From NCBI GenBank assembly GCA_023374025.1, contig SIJG01000138.1, positions 9,043 through 73,042 on the forward strand: 64,000 bases of DNA, read 5' to 3'. Below the pieces are notes generated by a model. The model was not told the origin of the DNA and made no database searches. It saw only the letters and a program-made list of their open reading frames with translations. This document shows positions 1-11,869 of the stretch, in pieces; the first letter of the stretch is position 1; every line of letters starts with the position of its first letter. Position numbers and translations under genes: made by a program. The DNA is from Heterodera schachtii (lineage: Eukaryota; Nematoda; Chromadorea; Rhabditida; Heteroderidae).

Positions 1-143
1 CGCTTGAAAAAACTCACAGAGATTTATTTTTATTTTTTGCAAAATTTGTAGAAGAGACTGACTCAACAAAAAGTTTGGCATTTTTTTCATTTTGCCCCAA
101 AATTTTTTCTCCACGAGGCTTCATTCTTAATAATTTTTTTTAG

Positions 144-3100
144 TCTCTCCAAAATGGCGTTAGAATTTGAGCGGAGACGGAACAGTGGCATCGCCGAAAC
201 TGACCTCGACACGAAGGTATTTGTGCGTGGTGAACAGCTCTTTCCCCTCGCCCCGCCTTTAAAAATTTAATAAACTGCTAAACATTAGTTTCATAAAATT
301 TTCTAGGAATTAAAAAAAAAATTCTTACTTTGGGAATTAAAAAAAATTGGGAGGAAACGACCTGCTCCGCCTAAATTTGGGAACAGGAAAAATCACGCCG
401 CCGAAATCCCGCCGGGGCAAAACACGCCGCTGGAAATTTAAAAAAAATTTCGAACTTATAGTTCGAATTTTTTAAGAAAAAAAATTTTTGAAAAATTTCC
501 AGCGATTTTTTTTTGGTATTTTATGATAAATTACTATGTTTTTTCAAAATTTTCCAAAATTTTTTTGACTATTTCGGTAATAGTCCCAGTTTGTTTTGGG
601 ATGGGGTACACCCCAAAACGTCGCCGCCCAAACGTCGCCGGGACATAACGTCGCCGCAAAAAAAATAAAATTAAAATTTTTAAAATTTTAAGAAAATTAA
701 AAATTATTTTAGCTTTTTTGAAAATCTAAGTGTCAATAAAAACTAAATTTGCTGATTTTAAGGAAAAAAAATCAAAAAAAAAAAACTTGAAAAAAAAATT
801 TTTCCTTGAATTTCTTAATAAATTTTTTTTTTTTAGAATTTTTCTAGATTTTTTTCCGAACCAGGCTAGGTTACTAAAAAAATTTTGATAATTTTTTTTA
901 TAAAATTTTAAAAAATTTTGCGGCGACATTTGTCCCGGCGACGTTTCGGCTGGCGACGTTTTGTCTGGCGACGTTTTGTCCGGCGACGTTTCGGCGGCGA
1001 CTTTTTGTCCCGGCGTGTTTTGGGATGCACCCCTAAATTTTGCCCTGCGGCGACGACCCCCCCCCTTTTTTTTGTTGTTGTTTTCAAAAACACATCACTC
1101 CATTTTTTGCAGATTGAACAACAGCGCCGCGCGTGGGAGGCCGGGTTGGACGCGCATCTGAAGCGGGCGGCGATTGCACACGCCGAACACTTGGAACGAG
1201 TGATTAAGACACAGAAGCAAATCCACGACGTGGAGAATGAACAGCTCGTCCAGGTGATAGTAGAGGGCAATAGGGAGAGAGGGACAGAATTTGCAATTTC
1301 ATCCAAAATTAAAAAAAAAAACAAATTCTCAATACTCCCTTAAACCAAAACTCGCAAAAACATTGCTGAATGTGCATGACTATAAAAAGCGATGAAAGAC
1401 AGCTTTTTCCAAAGTTTTGTGTTCCCTATATTTCTTTAGAAAAAACATTTTGGGACCAAATTTTGCAAAAAAAAAAAAAAAATGAAAATATTGGGTCTGG
1501 CGCTGCCGTTAAGCATCGTCATTAGAAAATATCAAATTTGTTAAAAAAAATTTAGTAAATTAAAAAAAAAAAATTCCCGTTTCATGGAAAAAATACGGAG
1601 TGATTTTCAAAAATTTTAATTATGATCTGTTCTTATTTAAATCACTTTTCATTTTGCAGGAGGCCGTTGCCATTGAGCGGAACAAATTTGACAGGCAAAT
1701 CGGAAATGCACTCGTCAAATTGGCGGCCATCGAAGAAACGTTGAAAAGTCGGGCAGCAAAAGTAAATTAAAAAAATAAAATAATTCACTTTTAAAAAAAC
1801 TGCAGGGAAAAGAGGAATCAGAAATTTTTTGCCATTTCTTGACAAGTTACACAGAATTTTAAAAAATTTTTATTTTTTCTTTCACTGCGGCACCCTTTGA
1901 CACTGCCGGTCTCCAAACTTAGTTTTTTATATTGATTCAAATTATAAAATTGTTGTTTTTTTTTTGTTGGAAATACTCCTTTTCATCGTTTATTATCTAT
2001 TGGCACCGTCGGGGCCTCAACCTTCCTCATTTTCAAGCCTTTCCACCGGACGCACGCATTCTCAAAAAAAATTTTTGTCGACCGCCCCCATTTTAATGCA
2101 TTTTATTATTTCCAAACATTTGCCCGCAGGATTTGGAGAACAGAAGGGCCAAAATCTATTGGACAATTTGCCATTCGCTGACGGACGCTTTGGTCAGTGG
2201 CGGCGTCGCCGGCGCACAGAGTCAAAAAACGCCGTACAAAACGACACTGAAAGAGGTGAATTGATGCTGTTTATTGTGCATTTTAGAAAGGGTGTGCACA
2301 TACATGAAAAAGGGGAGGGTCGACCCCCCCCCCCCCCCCCCCCCCTCCTTCGCCCGCAAAGTGCCCAAAATGGGGGACCCCTTCGCAGCGAGGGGGGGGG
2401 GGGCGGTGTAAAAGAGGTGGGGGGGGGGGGGGTCGCCGGCGAAGGGGGGGGGGGCGTAGCGAAGGGGAAAAGAGGGAAATTTCTGAAAAAATTGGCTATT
2501 TTCTTAACAAAATTCGTTAGAAATTCTCAATTTTTCTCTCGGCGTTGCCTATCGGCACCGCCGGACCCCCCTTGTACCTCAAACGTTTTTGGAAAAAACC
2601 GCGCCGCAAAAAATGGTTTTGAAAAGCAAAAAAAAAAAGGTCGTCAATTTACATGGCCGGGACCCCTTCGCAAAATTGGCCGCTGACCCCCCCCCCCCCC
2701 CCCCTCGACCCCCCCTCCCAGACCCCTTCGCAAAAATTTCGGTTGACCCACCCCCCTTTTTCATGTATGGGTGTGCAGCAGTTTTTTCCCCTCTTCGGTC
2801 AAATTTGGATGAAATTTCAACAAAAGTGCCAAAAAAAAATTCCACACTTTTTGACCTAACAAATAAGCTCACCATAGCCAGAGACGGAATAAAATTAAGA
2901 AAAATTTCCACAAAATTGCGTTGGAAATTTGAAAATTGGCCTCACTCAGTTTAATTTTGGATTTTATTTTGCGCTATGCTAACGAACGAGACTTCCTTTT
3001 CAGATTGCTCTTCTCAAACAACTCACTGAAAATGACTCCTTTGCTCAGTCCGTCTGCGCCCATTTCCCCTCGGGTGCCATTGAACGGGGCGTGCCGACGG

Positions 3101-4391
3101 AGCAGGGATTGGTCAAACGCTTCGACAGGGTATGCCAGGGGCATTCAAAGAAGGCGCTAACCGAATCAAAAAAAAAATCTTGAGTTTCATTGCCCCAAAA
3201 TTTTCCCTCGAATTTCTGCATCAAAAAATAGTTTTAAAAACTGTGCTGGTTTCGGCATTTGACCCGGCTTGGTCCCAATGGCTGGAAATGCCATCGCTAC
3301 GCCCCAAAAACCCATTACAATTATAAATAGGAGGCCTCTCCTCTCCAATAATTACCCCCTCCATAGTCTAAAACTGCATCCCGACTTATTGTTAACAATA
3401 TTGCACAAAATTTTCATCAAAAAAAAATCGGTGAGTTAATTACACCCCGTCGTTTCACCCCTCACAATTTTTTAAAAATATAAAAAAATGCGAAATTTTT
3501 GAAAAGTTTAATAATTTTCTAACACATTTCGGAATGACTTTTTGTTGTTTGTTTGCGTTGAGCCCCTGAAATTTGCCAGGTGCACAAATTGGCCCGTTGC
3601 ACGGCACAGATTGGCGACGAGGGCGGCACTCTGTTGCGCTACGTCGCCTCCTGGCTCCAGTCGCTGGTAACCTTTGAGCTGCCCGGCACGTACTCCGCCG
3701 ACGATCGGCTCGACCTGAACAGATACGAGCCCTACGAGCTGTTGGCCCGCTGCCGACACTTTGTGCAGCAGAAGGACTTGCTGAACGCTGTCCGAGTGGC
3801 CAATTTGATCAGGTGGGAAATGCTCATCGCGGCAAAATCCCTAATCATACATCGGGCAGGAGGTGCGCCAGGCAGGGACGGTCCCAGAAGACCGGGTGCG
3901 CTTCATTCCCCCCCTCTCCCGAAAAATTTTCAAACCTAAAAATTTTTCATTAAAAAATTCTTTTTCGGGGGGGGGGGGGGAACGACACGGGGAGAAAACG
4001 ACCCGCTCCGTCCAAGACCTCCTTCACCCAAAATTCCCAAAAAATAATCGCTATTTTCCACAAATCGACAAAAATTAATTAGAATTTTTTCTTGTCTATT
4101 TTCAAATTTTCTCCAAAAATTCAATGAATAAATTATTTTGCCATGTTTTGATTTTTCGTTCATTTTTGACTACAAATTTTCCATATTCTTCCCAAGTTTT
4201 AAGCCTTTTTCAATATTTAGTGCAAAAAGCCATATTAAATTTTTAAAAACCCTCAACTCATTTTCAGAGGCGAGTCGGCCCGGATTTTCAGCGATTGGCT
4301 CAACGACGCAAAAGCGCATTTGGAAGTGCGGCTGCTGGTTGAGCTGCTCTTTGCCCATGCCCAGGCGACCGGAATTAGGACGACCTATTGA
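144..4391 (+). CDS. MIC60/mitofilin (MICOS subunit), 3' part, 7 exons
   Basis: Exons join in frame at 144-216, 1113-1253, 1660-1761, 2130-2255, 3004-3129, 3580-3812 and 4268-4391, all with GT-AG borders, ending in TGA at 4389-4391; an AATAAA follows at 4444. About 308 residues are visible and the N-terminus, with its expected mitochondrial targeting and membrane segments, lies before the window. The first exons encode an Arg/Glu-rich coiled coil. The last three encode the mitofilin signature region: a Val-Pro-Thr-Glu turn followed by Leu-Val-Lys-Arg-Phe, an Ala-Ser-Trp-Leu-Gln-Ser-Leu helix, and a helical C-terminus with a Leu-Leu-Ala-Arg-Cys-Arg segment. In known MIC60 proteins this domain works at crista junctions of the inner mitochondrial membrane, binding other MICOS subunits. 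Identification is from the family pattern I recognise; C. elegans has two such genes (immt-1, immt-2) and I cannot say which is the closer relative. Introns 1, 4 and 6 carry repeats or homopolymer tracts. Confidence 0.82.
599..1032. mobile_element. Foldback element with tandem GC-rich arms, in mitofilin intron 1
   Basis: Two inverted arms flank an AT-rich core. The left arm (599-660) starts GGATGGGGTACACCCC and continues with CGTCGCCG units; the right arm (918-1032) has the complementary CGGCGACGTTTTGTCC units in tandem and ends GGGATGCACCCC. Arms made of short direct repeats are the hallmark of foldback-type elements. No coding potential. Confidence 0.55.
2310..2760. repeat. Poly-C/poly-G tracts and GACCCCTTCGC motifs in mitofilin intron 4
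   Basis: Runs of 19-23 C, several G runs of 9-12 and repeated GACCCCTTCGC / GCGAAGGGG motifs in both orientations occur within one intron. They can form hairpins and G-quadruplexes. The long open frames here come from homopolymers and are not genes. Confidence 0.6.
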
Positions 4392-4677
4392 AAAAAGGAC
4401 AACGAAAGAAGGAATCAATCAATTTATTGATGTGTTTTTTCAAAATAAATTATGTAAATTACCTAATTATGCCTTTAGATGATGCAATTTGCAATTTATT
4501 CTCTCTGATAATAATTTTATTAGGTCTTTTATAGTCCACTCAATAAAATGCATGAAAGGGATGAATGTTTATTTTAAGTTTATAACGCAGGGATGGCATT
4601 CTCTAAGTCCTCAAAATTTTCGGAAATCGGAACGAACAAATTCTGGCTGTGATATATCGGGTGTCCGGGACTATGGG

Positions 4678-5575
4678 CTAAATTACGGCTCTCTTCCAGT
4701 TTACGCGTCTAATTAGTGACTACCTCAATTTTTTAGACCATAACTTATTTGTTACTTGGTCAATCCATACATTTTTGGTATCAATCGAAAGCTTAAAGGG
4801 TACTTGTGTAGTTTACCAGAGCAATTCCACGTAGATTTTTAAATGCCTATAAATGTATTTTGAAATTAATGAAAATAAGTGTTAAGGGGTTCTCGAAGTC
4901 ACTGATCACGAATCTGGGCTCAGATCAGCGCTACCGTTCAATACACGAGCTGTACATGGACAAAGAATTGATAGGCTTCCTGTACCAATAATACCCTCAT
5001 TGGCAAGATACCCATGAGGATATCACCCATACAAATTTCGAATTTTATGCTGCCTGTACCATGGTTACCCTCATGGTTATGATGCCAATGAGGATATCTC
5101 ATCCATACAAATTTTTTAATTTTATTATTGTTCGAGTTTGGGTCAGGGGTTCGGAATTAGCAAAAATGGGTGCTATATTCGTGATCAGCGACCTCAAGAA
5201 CCCCTTAACACTTATTTTCATTAATTTCAAAATACATTTATAGGCATTTAAAAATCTATGTGGAATTGCTCTGGTAAACTACACAAGTACCGGGTAGTTT
5301 TTGTATAACAAAATTCTGGGATAAATACAACAGACAAAAAATCATTCTTGAATATACATGAAAAATTATGAATTTCGGGTTTTCTCATTGCAATTTTTTT
5401 TCTTAATACAAGCATTGTTTTTTTTTGTATTAATAAATTTCCTAAACTTTAAGCTTTCGAATGATACCAAGAATGTTTGGATTGATCAAGTACGAAAAAA
5501 GTTATAGTCTAAAAAAGTGAGGATGATCACTCATTGGACGGACGCGTAAATTGGAAGAGAGCCTAAATTACTACT
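4678..5575. mobile_element. Large palindromic (foldback/MITE-like) element
   Basis: The left outer arm (from 4678, CTAAATTACGGCTCTCTTCC) returns inverted at about 5545-5575. The inner arm 4797-4912 (GTACTTGTGTAGTTTACCAG to GGGGTTCTCG) returns inverted at 5180-5293. The centre contains CTGATCACGAATCTG and its complement, a core shared with elements near 11 kb and 37 kb. There is no transposase. Flanking duplications were not found. Confidence 0.65.
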
Positions 5576-5639
5576 AAATTTTAAAATACAGTATTCCAAG
5601 GGCAAATTTGTCATTTTTGGTCGTCGATTTTTAGGCTTA

Positions 5640-5820
5640 CCTTTCTCAGCGGAGATGCTTCGTTGAGCAAACATCCAAAAGCCATTTATAGCAAACTCTT
5701 TCTGCCCCTCTTTTCGACTTGCACGAACAATTTATCCAGCCCCTAGGAAATTTTCCTTTTTCCGGAACGTAACTCTGTAAGTCGGAACAAAAATTATTTG
5801 GAGAGTCTAATCCACTCATA
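5640..5820 (-). other. Possible exon, unassigned
   Basis: On the minus strand a stretch ending at a good GTAAGC donor (about 5641) is more GC-rich than its surroundings. It can be read as a short ATG-started segment (Met-Ala-Phe-Gly-Cys) up to the donor, or in another frame as a Lys/Arg-rich peptide. No downstream exon could be joined and no family is recognised. Confidence 0.2.
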
Positions 5821-5824
5821 TAAA

Positions 5825-6003
5825 CTAGAGTGGAGCGGGACCGGGACCAAAACACAGGCAACTGAGTACCTAAATCCCGGTTTTGACTGGGACCAGTACC
5901 GGTTTTTTCCCGGTTTCCCGAACCAAAAATTCCCGGGTTTTTCGACCCGAAAAGGTCCCGGTTTTGTCCAAAATTCCCAGCCCCGTTCTACTCTAATATA
6001 AAC
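5825..6003. repeat. CCCGG-rich quasi-palindromic element
   Basis: Dense CCCGG/CCGGG words, bounded by AGTGGAGCGGGACCGGGACC on the left and GGCCCCG-type sequence ending CCCCGTTCTACTCTAAT on the right. A shorter relative with the same CCCGCTCTACTCTAAT end lies at 17083-17145. Confidence 0.5.
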
Positions 6004-6086
6004 CATTGTCTTTATTCCAATTTGTGATCAAATTAATATTCAATTCCATTATTCTTATCAATGACATCAATTATCATTCATTAGCA

Positions 6087-7394
6087 TCACTCATTTGGAA
6101 TTTCCTCCTCTTTTTCAAGCTTTGATAATCGTTCTTTTATTTGGCTTAGTTCCGCTTCCATTTTTGCGCTCCGTTCACTGATTGTCCCTGCAATGCTCTC
6201 CCATTGTTTCTCCGCCGCTTGGCGTTTTGTTCGGTCACAATTTTCGGCACAGACCCCTAAAAATGGCAAAAATGGAAATGGTTTTCTTCCGTTTATAATT
6301 TCCGTTATTAATTTAATATACTTTATTGTCTTTAATTTCATTTTATATGTAAATCAGGGAGAATTAGAACGAAAGAATTTATCAATTAATTTTTTACTTT
6401 TGGATAATTGTATTATATAATTATATTTCGTTTAAGGCTTTTATCCAAAAAATTTTATTTATTTTTTGTCAATTTTTGATAAAAGCAATTCGGGAAAGAT
6501 TTTGTTAGCAAAAGTTTTGAAAAAAAAATAAAGTAGAAAAATAATATGACACAGAAATTTTCAAAATGTGGTAAATGCACTAGAAATTAATCCTATGAAG
6601 TTTCGAAAAACTCTTTAAAATTGTCATTAATTCGGGTAGCAGTCGCAGGGGGAAGCTTTTCGGCACCGGAATTTGGGTATCATAGTTATTTTAGAAAATA
6701 AAAATTTAAAGCAAAAAAAGAATGGTTAATTAAGTGGGCATGCCAACTCCTTAAAACTAAATTCCGAACTTTATTTGTTTTTTATTTTAATTAATTCACA
6801 AGTAAAGATAAATTTTTAAGCTCAATTTTTACTATAACTATTTTTTTTACTTTTTTCAATTCTTTTATTATAATAGTGCCAAACTTCCCGGTGCCCGAAT
6901 TTTATGTCGCCATTCCTTTGACTCGAGAATATTTCCAGATATTTCAAGAAAATAATATTTAATTTTCATTTTCAAAAATAATTGTTAATTTAATATCCTG
7001 CAAGTATTGAAAAACCAAAAGTTAAATGTGTTCGTTTTTTCATTGAATTTAGACCTGGTTCTCCAACCGGCCCAGGAAGACCTGAAAATAAAATAAATAT
7101 AAATTTTATTTCTAAATTTTTTGTAATAAATAAAAAGATAAAATTAAAAAAAAGCGGATTTTTTTTACCTGGAAGCCCTGGATAGCCCGGGTCGCCTTTT
7201 TCGCCTGGCCATCCGGGAGGGCCCGGATAGCTCGGCGCGCCCGGCTCGCCCGTCTGGCCTTTTTCGCCTTTCATCCCCGGCAGCCCCGGGTAGCCCGGCT
7301 CGCCCTTTTCGCCCGGAAGTCCGTTCATTCCTTGGCAAATTGCCAAACTGACGACGAATGTCAGAAGCAATAAAATCGGAACTATTAATTGCAT
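6087..7394 (-). CDS. Small secreted collagen-like protein
   Basis: Exon 1 (7394-7169) begins with a clear signal peptide: Met-Gln, then a run of Ile, Leu, Val and Phe, ending Ser-Leu-Ala-Ile-Cys-Gln. About 16 Gly-X-Y triplets follow ([16 protein letters not shown] type). It ends at a phase-1 GT donor. Two continuations fit that phase. One is exon 7081-6990, adding four more triplets and a short tail ending Ala-Gly-Tyr-stop. The other is exon 6256-6087, giving Val-Cys-Ala-Glu-Asn-Cys and a charged coiled coil ending Ile-Pro-Asn-Glu-stop. They may be alternative 3' exons, or the 6256-6087 exon may belong to another transcript. The triple-helix stretch is far shorter than in cuticle collagens (about 300 residues) and there is no cuticle-collagen Cys framework, so this is a short secreted collagen-like peptide. 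Function unknown. Confidence 0.62.
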
Positions 7395-9116
7395 CTGTTT
7401 GATATGGTCATTAATAAAAGAAATTTCGTCAATTTAAAATTCGCGACAATTTTTACCAACACTTTTCAAAAAGGCAAATTAAAAAAGGCCATAAGTTTTC
7501 TGGACCAAAAAATCAAAAACGTAAAATGTTAAGAAAAGTACTAATTTTGGCCATGGTTGAGCTTTTTAGAAAAAGAAAAATGAAAAAAAAAAATTTCTGA
7601 TGGAAATGGAATTTATCTCCTCCAAAAATAAGTTTCATAAAATTATATTTGTAATATATTTCAGCTATTTTTGATTGTTTAGAATTTGTGAAATTCATTT
7701 GCCTTTCTTAAACTCCAAATTGAAGCAGAAGGCATTGGTTATATTCAATAGGCTTTGATATTAAACTAAAGGCCAAAATGATGGGCTAATTCGCCATTTG
7801 TTACCGCTTCAGCAAATGGTCATTAATTAAGTGATGAATTGTTTTTAGTTTAAAATGACTTTCTCTCACTAAATGTCACCAAAATAAATTAATTTTTGCT
7901 CTTTTAATAACTTTTAAAGACCAACAAATATCTTCATTACATTGGACAAATCTATAAATGCTAATATTTGACCTTTTCATCATTTTTGAAAAAGTCCTAA
8001 TTCCGTTTGAATCCGTCCCAAACTAAAAAAGGGAGGGACCGGCGGGCTCCTCCACCAAGTTCTCTCTATTAATTAATTAATTAACAAATTATTTTTTATT
8101 TTTAATAATTTTTTTCTGATAATCTTGGATTATTGAATTTTTCTCTTTTTTTAATTAAAATTTATGATGAGGGCCCAGATTTATTGGATTTCATATTTTT
8201 ACTCACATTAATTTGGCCGAAAAACTCACTCATACTTTTTTTAGCAATGTTGAAACTTTTAAGAATGTTTTATTTCCTTATTTCACTTCTATCTCAAATG
8301 TTTCAAATTTTCAAAATTTTAATGTTCAAAATTCCAATTTAAATTAATTATTTTTCTCAATGAAATAAATTTATTTTCGAATTAACAATTGAGGAATCGA
8401 ACATTTAATATTATTAATTAAAATTTTTTTTTGTTTTTGCTTTTAGTCTCAAAAAATAATGGCTTAAAATTTCTCGAAGTTAACCAAAGTAAGCAAATGT
8501 CGCAGCAATTGCTTCTTTGTGGGCTCTTTTCCCATATTTCATTTTGTTCAAATCGATCAAAACAAAATTGAAAAGCTCTTCTTTCTCGTCATTTTGAATT
8601 CGTTTGTTTTTATCTAAAAAATTTTGCTTGGCTTCAGATTTTTATTTTTCGAGTTTTATTTTATTTTTTGGATTATGTACACCACTCAGAGCAATTTGGC
8701 CTACCGAATGATAAAAAGAACTTTTGATTTTGATATTTTTTACTAGGGTTATCGGGGCCCGCGTATTTTTGCAAAAAATCACATAAAAATGGCAAAATTT
8801 TGTGCTTTTTTGGCGGAAATCCTAAAAAATCCTGATTTTTCGCTTTTATTAAGTGGCGAATTTTGACTAATATCGCATAAAAAATTCTTATAAAAATATT
8901 CAAAATAAGAAACATTTTATTAGAAAAAATTTTGGAGTTTAATAAATTCTTTAAAATGTGAATTAATCAATCATTTTTACTGCGTAATTTGAGTTTTGGT
9001 AAAATATTTTTTTGAAAATTTGGTTTGCTTCTTTTTTTAAGAATTTGTCTGGAATTTCTTGAAATTTTCCAACATCACTTCCAAATTCATCAGCCATCTT
9101 CTCATCAGGCACAAAA
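7395..9116. other. AT-rich intergenic stretch, no gene seen
   Basis: Very AT-rich, with only short low-complexity open frames. The only structured stretch is near 8743-8900, where ACTAGGGTTATCGGGG starts a run like the TAGGG-type MITE ends elsewhere in the window. Confidence 0.5.
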
Positions 9117-10581
9117 ATGGCCATCAATTTTGGCAGTGGCATTTTGCCAAATCCAAAGTGTGAAATTTGCGAGACAGAAATAAAGCCAACGGAGAAGCTG
9201 ATAGTTGAGAAGCATACGAGTAAAAAATAATAAATTTAAATTATTTAAAATAAATTTCCATATTTTAGTGCACATTTCATGCTTTAAATGTGCCTTTTGT
9301 GATGCTAAACTTTCGGTCGGTGCGTGTGCAATGGAACCGAATTTGTTGGAGCGATTTGGGCCATTGTTCTTCTGTGCTGATCACTAGGGATCATTTATTT
9401 ATGTAAGAAAATTTGCGAATTATGTAAATAAAATATGTATAAAAAACACTGAAATATGTATGAAATATGTACAAAAATCAAGAAATATGTACTAAAATAT
9501 GTAAATAAAATTTTTTAAATGCTGTTTTTTGGGAAAAAAAATTCATTCTAAAGGGTGAAACAGGCACAAATTGCCATAAAAATGACCTAAATAAGCTTAG
9601 AATTATCTTTTAATAATTTAAAAATTAATTTATTTATATCCCATTTTTGAAAAAAAAAACTATTTTTTGGGGCACATTGTCAAAAAAAAATTTTTTACTT
9701 TTCGCAAAAAATTTCTATAAATTCTCAAAATTTTTGAAAAAAATTGCGAAATTTTGGATATTTTTGGGAGTATTTCATAAAAAAATTCCCTCAAAATTCT
9801 CAAAAAATGCAAAATATGTACAAAAAAATGTGAAAAAGTCCAAAATATGTATAAAAATATGTACATATGTAATATGTAGAAAAATCCGAAAATATGTAAA
9901 ATATGTAAATAAAAGTCCCAACTTTTGTTCGCAAACACAAAAAAGAAAGTGTTTTTCCTACTAATTAGAGCATGGAGAATCCAGGAAAAAAACATGTATT
10001 TACATAAAAAAATGATCCCTACTGATCACATGTGAAAAAATAATAATTTATGCCAAATAAATTTTAAATTAAATTACGCTTTTTGTATCCTCTCATTAAT
10101 TTTTAATTCATTATTAGGGCAATTTTTTCTAAGTTAAAATCATTAAGTAAATTCGTCAACACTGGGGAGACAGAAATTAATTTCACTTGTTTAAGCTGAA
10201 TTTTGAAATTTTAGATCATGATGGACAATTAGAATTAAAACCCAATTTAAAATATGAGAATTAGAATCTGAAATTTTGAAAAATTAATTTAGCATCAGGA
10301 GAATTAGACCCAGTACAGAATTTCAGGATTAAAAATTATAAATATTCATACATATATGGATTTTATATAAGTAGAAAATGATAAAAAGTTTATGCTTAAT
10401 ATTTTTTAACTCACAACTATTTTCGATATTTATCTTTGTATTTTTATGCAATTTTTAACAATCCGCTAATTATTTGTAATTTAATTTGCCTTCTTTTTTC
10501 AGGTTAATTCAGCCAGCTGAGAAGAAGGAGCAAATTTTAAGGAAAGGGCACAAAGAAAAGGGCAAAAAGAGACAAATGTGA
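9117..10581 (+). CDS. Small LIM-domain protein, interrupted by a hAT MITE
   Basis: Exon 1 is 9117-9219 (ATG chosen as the first in frame, phase-1 donor). Exon 2 starts at 9269 and exon 3 is 10503-10581 (TGA). The protein holds one LIM domain: Cys-x2-Cys (CEIC), 17 residues, His-x2-Cys (HISC), Cys-x2-Cys (CAFC), and a final Cys-Ala-Asp-His, giving the two zinc sites. LIM domains bind partner proteins in cytoskeletal or nuclear complexes; the partner is unknown. Exon 2 should run to a GTGAAA donor at 10032 and join exon 3, which encodes a Lys-rich tail. The 637-bp element at 9385-10021 sits in its last codons, so the frame now meets TAG, the element's first three bases, straight after Cys-Ala-Asp-His. 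The LIM fold is kept but about 26 C-terminal residues are lost in this allele. Confidence 0.72.
9385..10021. mobile_element. hAT-type MITE inserted in LIM gene exon
   Basis: 637 bp, flanked by identical 8-bp duplications CTGATCAC (9377-9384 and 10022-10029), the length typical of hAT insertions. Terminal inverted repeats are TAGGGATCATTTATTTATGT and its near complement ending AAATGATCCCTA. The interior is a degenerate array of AAATATGTA words plus GTTCGCAAACACAAAAAA near the right end. No transposase. Confidence 0.85.
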
Positions 10582-10589
10582 ACAGAATT

Positions 10590-10940
10590 TTAGAACTTTA
10601 ATTGCCAAATTCAGCAGGTGGAAAAATGAAATAAATGCAGCATAAAAAAATCATATTGAAGAAACATTTTATTTTTTGTAAAAATAAATTTAAATTTACG
10701 AAACATTTCATTCGCCCAAAATGTTCAGAAAAGAATTACCTTCTTTAGATGGAAAATTTAATAAAATTTGTTGTAAATGAATGGCTAAAATTCCCATTTG
10801 AGGGATATTTTTTCCTTTTTAACAAAAAAAAAATGGCCTCATAATAAAATTTAAAACAAAGACAGTAAAACTAACGGAAACAACGGAATTCTGTCCATCA
10901 CTTTTCTGCATGTTTGACAATTATGAAAATGAATTTAGGG
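10590..10940. other. LIM gene 3' flank, no feature seen
   Basis: AT-rich, with AATAAA-like signals just after the stop (near 10630 and 10685). No coding or repeat structure was recognised. Confidence 0.4.
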
Positions 10941-10944
10941 TAAA

Positions 10945-11868
10945 TATTTATCATAGTCCCCAAACTCAAAAATGCATAAAAACGGTCAGAATCGATGTAA
11001 AAAGGTTCGAAATGGGTTGGATAAATAGAATTAGGGGCGCGCTTGCCCTTTTTCAAGCTGAAAAAGTGCCGGAATTGGAGTGCCAAACTCAGCTGGGACT
11101 CAAATGACCGCACTGTAAAAAGCACTCAAAAGACATTTTAAATAATTTTCTAGGGTAATTTTTGGCGCTGATCACGAAAATGACCTTTATTTTGCAAAAT
11201 TCCGAATCCCGAACCCAAATTCGTACAAAAACTCAAATTTTATAAATAAAAGAAAACATATTATTAAGGGATTTTGAGGTTGCTGAACACGGATCGAAGA
11301 CAATCTAACTTTCGCAAAAGGGAGCATGCGAAGACGGAGCAAGTAGTGGGGCGAGACGGAGGGCGGAGGAAAAAGTCTGACGAGCGCCACAGGCGGTTGA
11401 CTGCGGGGGCCCTTCGGGCCCCCGCAGTCAACCGCCTGCGGATCACGCGCGGACTTCTTCCGTAGCCCGTAGTCTCGCCCCACCTACTGGCCGCCGTAGT
11501 CGAGTGTGCGGCGGTTTTTTAGCGCAATAAGCTAAATTCAAACTTTTATATTTGACGTTCTTTCTAAATTTAAAATTTTGTTCGAATTAGGGTTCGGGGT
11601 TCGGTATTTTGCAAAATAAAGCTCATATTCGTGATCAGCGCCACAAATTACCCTAGAAAAATTATTTAAAATGTCTTTTGAGTGCTTTTTACAGTGCGGT
11701 CATTTGAGTCCCAGCTGAGTTTGGCACTCCAATTCCGGCACTTTTTCAGCTTGAAAAAGGGCAAGCGCGCCTTAATTCTATTTATCCAACCCATTTCGAA
11801 CCTTTTTACATCGATTCTGACCGTTTTTATGCATTTTTGAGTTTGGGAACTATGATCAATATTTTCCG
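10945..11868. mobile_element. Palindromic element with GC-rich central hairpin
   Basis: Left arm 10945-11235 and right arm 11575-11868 are inverted copies (both carry CCAAACTCAAAAATGCATAA, GGGCGCGCTTGCCCTTTTTC and GGCGCTGATCACGAA or a close variant). The centre holds a perfect palindrome at 11393-11437: GGCGGTTGACTGCGGGGGCCC, a TTCG loop, and its complement. A wider inverted pair (GTGGGGCGAGAC / GTCTCGCCCCAC) surrounds it. No protein; looks like a non-autonomous foldback. Confidence 0.75.
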
Positions 11869-11869
11869 A

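Noticed and set aside
1964..2686. 240-codon frame across poly-C and poly-G tracts
   Set aside because: It overlaps a mitofilin exon in another frame and is driven by homopolymers.
9647..9995. Open frames of 105-111 codons on both strands
   Set aside because: They lie wholly inside the hAT MITE and consist of its AAATATGTA words.
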